This document shows positions 22,720 to 29,724 of a stretch of 35,345 nt of DNA, piece by piece. The notes beneath the pieces are model-generated. The model was not told where the DNA came from and did no database searches. It worked only from the letters and a program-made list of their open reading frames with translations. A program made the translations under genes and the position numbers. This DNA is from Actinomycetota bacterium. GTDB taxonomy: Bacteria; Actinomycetota; Acidimicrobiia; Acidimicrobiales; Ilumatobacteraceae. Position 1 is the first letter of the stretch. Each line of letters opens with the position of its first letter. Where the stretch lies: contig CAUJET010000154.1 in assembly GCA_963169665.1 (NCBI GenBank), positions 1 through 35,345 of the forward strand. The letters are read 5' to 3'.

Positions 22720-24021
22720 ATGAACCGCTCCCTTCCCATCCGTCGTGCCGACAGCCCGATCCGTGTGCTCGGTCGTCGCCGCCGTCTCGTGTTCGCGCTG
22801 GCCACGCTCACCGCTGCGGGTGCCGCCGGCGCCGTGGTGCTGCAGTCGCCCGCCTCGGCGGTGGTCGACGGCGAACCGACGGCCATCGCACAGGCGCCCT
22901 GGCAGGTGTCGCTGCAGGACGGCTCCGGCCACTTCTGTGGCGGCAGCGTGATCGACGCCTCCACGATCGTGACCGCTGCCCACTGCGTCGAGGGATCGAC
23001 CGGAGCGGGGCTGTTCGTGCGTGCGGGTGTGACCGATCGGACGGACTCGACCGGTCAGGACCGGGACGTCGCACGCGTGATCGTGCACCCGGGCGGGTTC
23101 GATGCCGCCGCCGACGTGGCGCTCCTCGTCCTCGCCCGCCCGCTGTCGCTCGGCGCCTCGGTGCAGACGATCGGTCTGGCATCGGCGGCCGACGTCGCAG
23201 GGGCATCGTCGGCGGTGGTCTCCGGCTGGGGTGCCCGAGCGGAGGACGACGCCGACGGCTCGACCACGCTGTTGTCGGCCGAGGTGCCGATCCTCGACGA
23301 CGCCACCTGTCAGGCCGCGCTCGGCGGCGACGGCGGCATCGTGGCGGCGAACGAGCTGTGCGCCGAGGGGCTCGGTGCCGGATCCTGCTACGGCGACCGC
23401 GGCGGCCCGCTCACGGTGGTGGGCGTGGACGGTACGGTGAAGCTCGCCGGCGTGGTGAGCTGGGGGATCGAGTGCGCCGTGTCGCCCGGCGTGTTCGCCG
23501 AGGTGCCGACGTTCGCCGGATGGATCGTGGACGGTGCCGCCGCCGGTGTCGGCGACACGCCGCATCCCGACGGCGAGATGTCGCCCGACGAGGTCGCGAC
23601 CGATGTCGGCTGGGACGACGGCTGGGACGACAGTTCGGATGACAGCTCGGACGACGAGGCCGGCGATGCTTGGGACGACCAGGGCGATCTGGGCGTCGGT
23701 GGCGCGGCCGGCGACGGTGCCGATGCCGGGTGCCTCGACGACGTCGGTGTCGACGGCGACCAGGGAGGGATCCCCACGGACGCCGACGAGGACGGTTGGC
23801 TCGACGACGCGGCGATCGAGGACGTGTGGGACGACGGCACCGAGTGGGAGACCGACTGGGACGCCGACTGGGATGACGGCTCCGACGGGGACACCAGCGG
23901 GGACGACGACACGGCCGACGACGACGCCGACTGGGACGACACCGACTGGGACGACACCGACTGGGACGACACCGACTGGGACGAGACCGGGTGGGACGAC
24001 GAGGACGGCTGGATCGGCTGA
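22720..24021 (+). CDS. Secreted trypsin-fold protein lacking the catalytic serine, with Asp/Trp repeat tail
   Basis: Exported protein of 433 residues. A signal peptide (arginine-rich start, hydrophobic 24-41) ends at PASA|VVDG, so cleavage after Ala47 would directly leave a trypsin-like mature N-terminus. The S1 chymotrypsin fold (about 48-270) keeps the catalytic His88 (TAAHC) and Asp132 (ADVALLVL), with disulfide cysteines around FCGG, AAHC, TCQ, ELC, GSC and IEC. The serine motif GDSGGP reads GDRGGP: Arg227 replaces the nucleophile, so hydrolysis is not expected. The tail (about 275-433) is very acidic, has 14 Trp and no Lys or Arg, and ends in DWDDT repeats. The ATG has GAGGAG 5 nt upstream. 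It follows a two-component system and may be its target. A binding or inhibitory role is likelier than proteolysis. Confidence 0.85.
   Translation: MNRSLPIRRADSPIRVLGRRRRLVFALATLTAAGAAGAVVLQSPASAVVDGEPTAIAQAPWQVSLQDGSGHFCGGSVIDASTIVTAAHCVEGSTGAGLFVRAGVTDRTDSTGQDRDVARVIVHPGGFDAAADVALLVLARPLSLGASVQTIGLASAADVAGASSAVVSGWGARAEDDADGSTTLLSAEVPILDDATCQAALGGDGGIVAANELCAEGLGAGSCYGDRGGPLTVVGVDGTVKLAGVVSWGIECAVSPGVFAEVPTFAGWIVDGAAAGVGDTPHPDGEMSPDEVATDVGWDDGWDDSSDDSSDDEAGDAWDDQGDLGVGGAAGDGADAGCLDDVGVDGDQGGIPTDADEDGWLDDAAIEDVWDDGTEWETDWDADWDDGSDGDTSGDDDTADDDADWDDTDWDDTDWDDTDWDETGWDDEDGWIG
23929..24003 (+). repeat. 15-bp tandem repeat coding for DWDDT units
   Basis: Three exact copies of GACTGGGACGACACC (23929, 23944, 23959), a fourth with one change (23974) and a diverged fifth (23989). 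They encode successive Asp-Trp-Asp-Asp-Thr units at the end of the secreted protein. Exact copies at DNA level suggest recent expansion by slippage. Confidence 0.85.
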
Positions 24022-24048
24022 ACCACGTCACGCGGTCGGAATGGTGTT

Positions 24049-24095
24049 GCGTGTGATCGCTCGGGCCCGCAGGACGGTCCTGGGCGATCACACGC
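24049..24095 (+). terminator. 47-bp palindromic element, copy 5; bidirectional terminator
   Basis: Arms 24049-24065 and 24079-24095 pair over 17 positions with two mismatches around a 13-nt loop containing AGGACGG. It lies in the 80-base gap between convergent genes (stops at 24021 and 24102) and is 39/47 identical to the element at 8254-8300, also between convergent genes. Confidence 0.7.
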
Positions 24096-24101
24096 GTGTC
24101 C

Positions 24102-24521
24102 TCAGGGGCCGACGACCCGCTTCTCGATCATGTCGGCGAAGTACGTCTCGGCGCCCTCGTTGATGTTCCAGCTCCACACGATCTCGGGGTGCACGAGGAT
24201 CCGGCCGGTGGTGCCCTCGCGCTCGATCGCCTCGGCCCGGCCGTAGATCTTGATGCCGCGCACCACCCACGGATCCTCGGAGGCGATGTCGTCGATGGTC
24301 ACCGACGCACGTCCGTTGCGGACGATGTTCTTCCACTTGTACGTCGCCGGGTTCACCCGCCCACCGATGTCGATCGCGTCACCGTTCAGCTGGTAGCGCA
24401 CGGCCGCCACGTCGGGTCGACCGGTCGGCGAGGCGGTGCCGATGCGGGCCACACGCTGCGAGGTGAGGTAGGCGCGTTCGGCGTCGGTGAAGACGCTCGG
24501 TGGGCCCTGCTCGTCGCTCAC
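24102..24521 (-). CDS. PPOX-class, probably F420-dependent, oxidoreductase
   Basis: Split-barrel flavin/deazaflavin protein of 139 residues, pyridoxamine-phosphate-oxidase-like. Features: AYLTSQRVARIGTASPTGRPDVAAVRY, IDIGGR, YKWKNIVRNGRASVTIDD and VRGIKIYGRAEAI, as in small actinobacterial PPOX proteins that bind F420 and reduce small molecules. The cofactor is inferred from family resemblance. The GTG start lies in the stop codon of the DUF3237 gene upstream (GTGA overlap), so both form one operon. A much longer reading through the upstream region is a frame artefact. Confidence 0.87.
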   Translation of the reverse strand: MSDEQGPPSVFTDAERAYLTSQRVARIGTASPTGRPDVAAVRYQLNGDAIDIGGRVNPATYKWKNIVRNGRASVTIDDIASEDPWVVRGIKIYGRAEAIEREGTTGRILVHPEIVWSWNINEGAETYFADMIEKRVVGP

Positions 24522-24928
24522 TTGACCTCGTAGACCTCGAAGGTCACCTGGCCGCCGCCGCTGGTGCCACGACCGATCGCCACCACGTTGTTGAGCCACG
24601 TGTAGTTCTCGTGGGCGGTCTGGAACATCGGAGCGGTGGTGATGTGCGTGGCGCCGTCGAGGCCGATGCCCTTGTACTCGCAGTAGATGTCGGCGCCGTC
24701 GTCGGTCTTCAGCAGGATGCGCACGTCGAGCTGCATCGTGCCGTCGGCGCGGACGGTCACCCAGTCGCCGCCGGGGCCGCTCACATTGCCGCGCAGCCGT
24801 GGGCCCTCGAACGTGCCGGTGCTCGCGTCGACGATCACGCGCGTGCCCATCGGGCCGTTGGCGATCATCCCCGTGAGGTTGGTGGCGATGGTGGCGGTGA
24901 ACAGGAGCTCGAGTGCAGGTGCAGCCAT
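24518..24928 (-). CDS. DUF3237 family protein
   Basis: Protein of 136 residues matching DUF3237, a small beta-barrel family of unknown biochemical role. Typical segments: LELLFTATIATN, PMGTRVIVDASTGTFEGPRLRGNVSGPGGDW, TMQLDVRILLKTDDGADIYCEYKG and the C-terminal YTWLNNVVAIGRG. It has no signal peptide. ATG 24928 is preferred over a TTG three codons upstream, since TACGTT (24936-24941) lies 7 nt before it, a probable leaderless promoter. It is co-transcribed with the PPOX protein, hinting at joint action on one small molecule. Confidence 0.85.
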   Translation of the reverse strand: MAAPALELLFTATIATNLTGMIANGPMGTRVIVDASTGTFEGPRLRGNVSGPGGDWVTVRADGTMQLDVRILLKTDDGADIYCEYKGIGLDGATHITTAPMFQTAHENYTWLNNVVAIGRGTSGGGQVTFEVYEVK

Positions 24929-24935
24929 GAGCGGC

Positions 24936-24987
24936 AACGTACAGCGGAGGAACCATGTGGCTCGACGCGGAGGGTTCGGCGTAGGTT
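24936..24987. promoter_or_regulatory. Divergent promoter region
   Basis: The 68-base gap between divergent genes has TACGTT on the minus strand (24936-24941), 7 nt before the DUF3237 ATG, and TAGGTT on the plus strand (24982-24987), 9 nt before the acetyltransferase ATG. Neither start has a ribosome binding site. Both transcripts are probably leaderless. Confidence 0.45.
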
Positions 24988-24996
24988 TCCTGCTCC

Positions 24997-25491
24997 ATGG
25001 AGATCCGCCGCATCACCGACGGTGACGACCACGCGCACGCGGGCCGTCTCGTGCAGGCCGCGTACGGCGCGCTCGCCGACATGCCGGAGGAGCGCGAGTA
25101 CCTCGAGTATCTCGGCGACGTCGCGGCTCGTCGCCACGAAGCCGACGTGATCGTCGCAGTGGTCGACGACCGGATCGTGGGATGCCTCACGTTCGTGCCA
25201 GGACCGGGCACCGACCACCACGAGTTCGACGATCCCGACTCGGCGAGCTTCCGCTACTTCGGGGTCGATCCGGCGGTGCAGGGCGCCGGTGTGGGTCGGG
25301 CGATGGTGCAGTGGTGCATCGACGAGACCCGCCGGCTCGGCCGGCCCCGGCTGCGGATCCACACCCTGCCCGTGATGGCCGCCGCGCAGCACCTGTACGC
25401 GCGGATGGGTTTCGTACGCACGCCGGAGTTCGACGAGAACTGGGACGGCGTCGAGGGCATCGCCTACCTGCACGAGCTCGCCGGGACCTGA
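24997..25491 (+). CDS. GNAT-family N-acetyltransferase
   Basis: Acetyl-CoA-dependent acetyltransferase of 164 residues. The core has VIVAVVDDRIVGCLTF (beta 3-4), the acetyl-CoA loop VDPAVQGAGVGRAMVQW (motif A) and AAQHLYARMGFVRTPEF (motif B). No substrate can be assigned. It is a single-gene unit; the next gene starts about 97 bases on and has its own upstream signals. Confidence 0.9.
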   Translation: MEIRRITDGDDHAHAGRLVQAAYGALADMPEEREYLEYLGDVAARRHEADVIVAVVDDRIVGCLTFVPGPGTDHHEFDDPDSASFRYFGVDPAVQGAGVGRAMVQWCIDETRRLGRPRLRIHTLPVMAAAQHLYARMGFVRTPEFDENWDGVEGIAYLHELAGT

Positions 25492-25519
25492 GTCGGCGGC
25501 CTGGGCCCGTCACAGAACG

Positions 25520-25525
25520 TATTGT
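25520..25525 (+). promoter_or_regulatory. Putative -10 (TATTGT) for the PEP-mobile-domain gene
   Basis: TATTGT stands out in a GC-rich gap (25492-25587). It would give a leader of about 55 bases, ending in a strong GGAGGAGGGG ribosome binding site (25572-25581). No clear -35 is seen. Confidence 0.3.
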
Positions 25526-25587
25526 TCCGACGTCGACACGGACATGGCGACACGTCGACGTGCACGTGGACGGAGGAGGGGATGGTG

Positions 25588-27255
25588 ATGAAGTTCCGTT
25601 GGGACGCTCCGGGTCCGGGTCGGTGGTCGTGCGACCGGTCGCACATGCCGCCGGGCGCCACGCCGATCATCCAGCACATCGCGTCGACCGCGATGCCTGC
25701 CGGGATGCGGCGCACGTTCGCCGAATTCGGCACGCCGCTCGACACGCTCGACGTCCGGTTCGTGAACGGCCAGTTCTACTCGCGTCTGCGACCGCTCATC
25801 CGTCCCGACAGACCCTCGGCCTCGACGCCGCCGACGTTCGTGCTGAAGCTCGCCGTACGCCTCCATCCGGAGATGCGGCGCCGCAACGTGACGGCCGGAC
25901 GGGTCGTCGTCGAGCAGCCGTGGAACCAGGTGATCCACGACTGGCACCACGGAGGCAAGGCCGTCCTCGTCGCCGCCAACCTCGCGCTGCAGGACGTCGA
26001 CATCGCATCGCTCGACGATGCCGCGCTCTTGGCCCACGTCCGCCGCTGCATCGACCACTGCACCAGCAGCTGGGAGCACCACTTCTGGCTCCACGGTCAC
26101 GACCTCGGTCCGCTCGGGCAGTACGTGCAGGAGATGATCGCCTGGGGTCTGCCCGCCGGCGAGGCACTGTCGCTGCTGGAAGGAGCGTCGCCATCCACCA
26201 GCGCTCCCACGCGTGCCTTGCGCGAGATCCGCGACCTGGTGGAGGCAACGGGTCGTCAGCCATCCACGCTCGACGAGCTGCGATCGATCTCACCGGCGAT
26301 CGACGCGCTGGTCGGTGACTATCTGCGCCACCGAGGCATGGTGTTGTTCTCGCGGTACGACCTCGACGGCATCACGCTCATCGAACGCCCCGATCTCGTC
26401 CTCGCCGCGATCATGAACGCCGAGGTGCACGACGCCTCGGCGGAGGTCGCGGCACGCACCGCTCGGGCGCGCTCGACGATCACCCCCGACCGCCACGCTC
26501 GCTTCGACGACCTGCTGACGCAGGCGCGGGCGGCGATGGACCTGCGCGACGACAACGGCCCGACGACTGCCGAGTGGCCGGCCGGCCTGTTGCGGATGGC
26601 GCTGCTCGAGGTGGGCCGGCGGCTCGCCGGACGCGGTCTGCTCGGGCGCAGCGACCTCGTGTTCGAGCTGCGGCACGACGAGCTCACGCCGGCGCTGTTC
26701 GAGGGCGTGCCGTCGGGTGCTGCGCTCGAGGAACGGGCCACCGTCCGGGCGGCGCAGAAGATCGCGGTCGCGCCAGCGGTGCTCGGTCCCGAAGAGGCTG
26801 CCCCGCCGCTCGATGTGCTGCCCGCGAACCTCGCCCGCCTCACCGGGATGGTGGCGACGATCATGGAGCACCTCGGCATGGACGGCAGCTCGGCGTCGAG
26901 CGGTCTCCACGGCACCGGTGTCGGCACCCGTGTGGTGCAGGGTCGCGCCCGCGTGGCCGCCTCGCCGGAGGACGCGCTCGACCAGCTCGAACCGGGCGAC
27001 GTGCTCGTCGTCGCCGGCACCACACCCGCCTACAACCTGGTCCTGTCGCTCGCCGGTGGCGTGGTGACCGCCGACGGCGGGCCGATGAGCCACGCCGCCG
27101 TGATCGCCCGCGAGCTCGGCATCCCGGCGGTGATCGGGGCTCGGGGCGCCCTGACCGACATCCCGAACGGATCGCTCGTCGAGATCGACCCCGTCGCCGG
27201 CGAGGTGCGCGTCCTCGCCCCGCCGGTGTCGGGGGTCGCGGTCGGCGCGACCTGA
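25588..27255 (+). CDS. PEP-utilising enzyme mobile-domain protein without an ATP-grasp domain
   Basis: Protein of 555 residues. The C-terminal part (about 455-550) is a swivelling phosphohistidine domain of the PEP synthase / rifampicin phosphotransferase family: GDVLVVAGTTPAYNLVL, then GGVVTADGGPMSHAAVIARELGIPAVIG with phospho-acceptor His502. The preceding region (about 1-440), starting KFRWDAPGPGRWSCDRSHMPPGATP and containing RFVNGQFYSRLRPL, resembles the central substrate domain of these enzymes. The N-terminal ATP-grasp domain, normally the source of the phosphoryl group, is absent and not encoded next to it. It may work with a separate subunit, as phenylphosphate synthase does. Start: ATG 25588 is best spaced from the ribosome binding site; ATG 25582 and GTG 25585 are alternatives. 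The substrate is unknown. Confidence 0.8.
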   Translation: MKFRWDAPGPGRWSCDRSHMPPGATPIIQHIASTAMPAGMRRTFAEFGTPLDTLDVRFVNGQFYSRLRPLIRPDRPSASTPPTFVLKLAVRLHPEMRRRNVTAGRVVVEQPWNQVIHDWHHGGKAVLVAANLALQDVDIASLDDAALLAHVRRCIDHCTSSWEHHFWLHGHDLGPLGQYVQEMIAWGLPAGEALSLLEGASPSTSAPTRALREIRDLVEATGRQPSTLDELRSISPAIDALVGDYLRHRGMVLFSRYDLDGITLIERPDLVLAAIMNAEVHDASAEVAARTARARSTITPDRHARFDDLLTQARAAMDLRDDNGPTTAEWPAGLLRMALLEVGRRLAGRGLLGRSDLVFELRHDELTPALFEGVPSGAALEERATVRAAQKIAVAPAVLGPEEAAPPLDVLPANLARLTGMVATIMEHLGMDGSSASSGLHGTGVGTRVVQGRARVAASPEDALDQLEPGDVLVVAGTTPAYNLVLSLAGGVVTADGGPMSHAAVIARELGIPAVIGARGALTDIPNGSLVEIDPVAGEVRVLAPPVSGVAVGAT

Positions 27256-27299
27256 GTCGGGCCGAGCTGGGCGCGGGGCGCTGTGTGAGACTGCACGGC

Positions 27300-28277
27300 A
27301 TGCGCGCCGTCGTCCTGCACAGCCATGGTGGTCCCGAGGTCCTCACGATCGAAGAGGTCGCCGGACCGGTGCCCGGACCCGACGAGGTCGTCGTCGACAT
27401 CGCCGCCACTGCGCTCAACCGCGCCGATCTGTTGCAGCGAATGGGGTTCTACCCCGACCCGCGCAAGCTGCAGCCGGAGATCCCCGGCCTCGAGTTCGCC
27501 GGCATCGTCAGCTCGGTCGGTGCGCGGGCCACGATGTGGCGCGTCGGCGACCGCGTGATGGGTATCGAGGCCGGCGGGGCCTACGCCGAGCAGATCGCCA
27601 CCCACGAGCGTCAACTCCTCGCCGTGCCCGAGGGCATCGACCTGGTCGACGCGGCCGCCATCCCCGAGGTGTTCCTCACGGCATGGGATGCGCTCGTGCT
27701 GCAGGGCGGCCTCACCAGCGGCCGGTGGGCGCTCGTCCACGCGGGCGCCAGCGGCGTGGGCACGGCCGCCATCCAGATCGCGAAGGCCATCGGCGGACGG
27801 ATCGCCGTCACCTGCTCGAGCGGCAAGGCCGACGCATGCCGCGAACTCGGCGCCGACGTGGTCCTCGAGCGTTCCCCGCACGACTGGTTGACCGATGCGA
27901 AGGCAGCCGTGCCGCAGGGCTTCGACACGGTGCTCGATGTGATCGGAGGCGAGGAGGTCGACCGCAACCTGCAGGCCGTCGCCACGAAGGGCACGATCGT
28001 CCAGGTGGGCCTGATGGGCGGCGGCACGACGCCCGTCAATGTCGGCCTCCTCCTCGCGAAGCGGGCGACCTGGGTGGGCACCACGTTGCGGACCCGTCCG
28101 CTGGAGGAGAAGGTCGCGGTCACGAGACGCTTCGCCGCAGAGATGCTCCCGCTGTTCGGCACCGGTGCGTTGCGGCCCGTGATCGACAGCGTCCACGAGT
28201 TCGACGCGATCGCCGACGCGCACCGCCACATGGAGGCGAACGCCAACACCGGGAAGATCCTCGTCCGGATCCGCTGA
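27300..28277 (+). CDS. Zinc-independent NAD(P)H:quinone oxidoreductase (MDR superfamily)
   Basis: Medium-chain reductase of 325 residues, of the PIG3/QOR group. It reduces quinones or similar enones with NADPH. Features: MRAVVLHSHGGPEVL N-terminus, ALNRADLLQRMGFYPDP, GLEFAGIVSSVG, IPEVFLTAWDAL, and the nucleotide motif VHAGASGVGTAAIQIAKAIGG near residue 150. No zinc-binding cysteines are visible. It ends HMEANANTGKILVRI, typical of the family. The ATG at 27300 has GAGACT 7 nt upstream and no ribosome binding site. Only 27 bases separate it from the convergent DUF1501 gene. Confidence 0.92.
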   Translation: MRAVVLHSHGGPEVLTIEEVAGPVPGPDEVVVDIAATALNRADLLQRMGFYPDPRKLQPEIPGLEFAGIVSSVGARATMWRVGDRVMGIEAGGAYAEQIATHERQLLAVPEGIDLVDAAAIPEVFLTAWDALVLQGGLTSGRWALVHAGASGVGTAAIQIAKAIGGRIAVTCSSGKADACRELGADVVLERSPHDWLTDAKAAVPQGFDTVLDVIGGEEVDRNLQAVATKGTIVQVGLMGGGTTPVNVGLLLAKRATWVGTTLRTRPLEEKVAVTRRFAAEMLPLFGTGALRPVIDSVHEFDAIADAHRHMEANANTGKILVRIR

Positions 28278-28304
28278 CCGGGCTGGGCGCCGTTCGGAAC
28301 CGGC

Positions 28305-29672
28305 TCAGAAGATGCCGGAGATCGCCGTCGCGTCGGTGTCGAGCACCTCCGAGACCGGCACACCGAACCACCCTTCTGCGACCGTGGCGTAGTACTGGTC
28401 GAGTCCCACCGTCGCCCGCAGGTTGCCGTTGTCGTCGAGGTCGGTGAGCGACGGGTGCTCACCGAACCGGCCGGCGTTCACGGGCCCGACGAGCAGCGCA
28501 TGCGACGCGGTGCCGTGGTCGAGCCCACCGGAGTCGTTGTCGCGGGCGGTGCGCCCGAACTCGCTGGTGGTCATGACGAGTACCCGCTCCGACAGCCCGC
28601 GAGCCGCCAGGTCGTCGAGGAAGGCGTTGAGCGACGTGTCCAGGTCGTCCATGAGCGCGGGATAGCGACCGTTGTGATCGTCGTGGGTGTCGAAGTCCTG
28701 GTGCATCGGCACGTGCACGATGCGGACGCCCTGCTCGCCGGCGAACAACTGCGCGGCGAGTCGCAACCCCTGGCCGAGGTCGCTCCCCGGATAGCCGCCG
28801 TCGCCCTCCTCGTCGGCCAAGCCGTCGAGCACGCTCGCGAAGGCCGCGCTCTGGGCCTTCAACCCACGGAGACGGGCCTCGAGTTCGAACATCGGCGTCC
28901 CGGTGCCGAACGCGGCGAACCCTTCCTGGAACAGGCGTCGGAACGGGTCGTCGTCGCCCGCGCCCGCGAGGTACCCGGCCGCGTTCGCCCCGGGGATCGC
29001 GAGCGTCGACACCGAACGCGACGCGATCGCCGGAGACGCCCCCGAACCGACCGACAACGCGACGGCCGGAGCCGCGGGATCGCCGATGGCGTCGGCGAGC
29101 CGCCCGAGGAAGCCCGTGTCGCGTCTCCCGCCCGCCGTGGGTGCGCCCGCCCACCATCGGGCGAGCATCTCGAAGTGGGAGCCGTCGCTGTCGAACGACC
29201 CCACGCCCTGCACGATCGCTGCACCCCGTCCGTGGAGCCGGGTGAGGGCAGGGTGGAGACCCACCTCGTCGTCGAGCGCCAGCACGTCCGAGGCGGCGAT
29301 CGCCGTCGACCGGCGCAGGTCGTAGTAGGCGCCGTGGCCGTACGGCGCGACCATCGACAGGCCGTCGTTGCCGCCGGCCATCTCCACCACCACGAGGAGC
29401 CGCCGTCCGACGTCCACCGAGCTGGGTGCGGCCGTCGGCGGCTGGGGCGCTGTGGTCACCACGGCAGTCGATCCGTCGGGCACTCGGGGGGTCTGCGCGA
29501 CCGACGCAGGTGCCATCGTCGCGTCCGGTGTCCTCGCGAGCACGCCGCTCGCCGTCGGCGTGCCACCGCGTCCGGCGGTGTACGTGCCGACACCGACGGC
29601 GGCAGCGCCGGCCCCGGCGCTGGCCCACTTGAGGAGTTCTCGACGGGTGATCCTCGCGGGTGTGGCGGGCAT
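28305..29672 (-). CDS. DUF1501 family protein, Tat-exported
   Basis: Protein of 455 residues with a twin-arginine signal (ITRRELLKWASAGAGAAA, 8-25), so likely folded before export. The body matches DUF1501, a sulfatase/alkaline-phosphatase-like superfamily: VVEMAGGNDGLSMVAPYG near 95-112, then HQDFDTHDDHN, MTTSEFGRTARDN and the DHGTASHALLVG segment with metal-ligand-type Asp/His. Biochemical function is unknown. It is the second gene of an operon with DUF1800; GGAGGA lies 5 nt before its ATG. DUF1800-DUF1501 pairs are widespread in bacteria. Confidence 0.9.
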   Translation of the reverse strand: MPATPARITRRELLKWASAGAGAAAVGVGTYTAGRGGTPTASGVLARTPDATMAPASVAQTPRVPDGSTAVVTTAPQPPTAAPSSVDVGRRLLVVVEMAGGNDGLSMVAPYGHGAYYDLRRSTAIAASDVLALDDEVGLHPALTRLHGRGAAIVQGVGSFDSDGSHFEMLARWWAGAPTAGGRRDTGFLGRLADAIGDPAAPAVALSVGSGASPAIASRSVSTLAIPGANAAGYLAGAGDDDPFRRLFQEGFAAFGTGTPMFELEARLRGLKAQSAAFASVLDGLADEEGDGGYPGSDLGQGLRLAAQLFAGEQGVRIVHVPMHQDFDTHDDHNGRYPALMDDLDTSLNAFLDDLAARGLSERVLVMTTSEFGRTARDNDSGGLDHGTASHALLVGPVNAGRFGEHPSLTDLDDNGNLRATVGLDQYYATVAEGWFGVPVSEVLDTDATAISGIF

Positions 29673-29724
29673 GTGGTTCCTCCAGGGATCGATCGTGGTC
29701 GGGCGTGTCGCGGGCGGGGTGGGC

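Noticed and set aside
28278..28304. Terminator hairpin between quinone reductase and DUF1501 genes
   Set aside because: Only a 4-bp GCCG/CGGC stem is visible in the 27-base gap; too weak to call.
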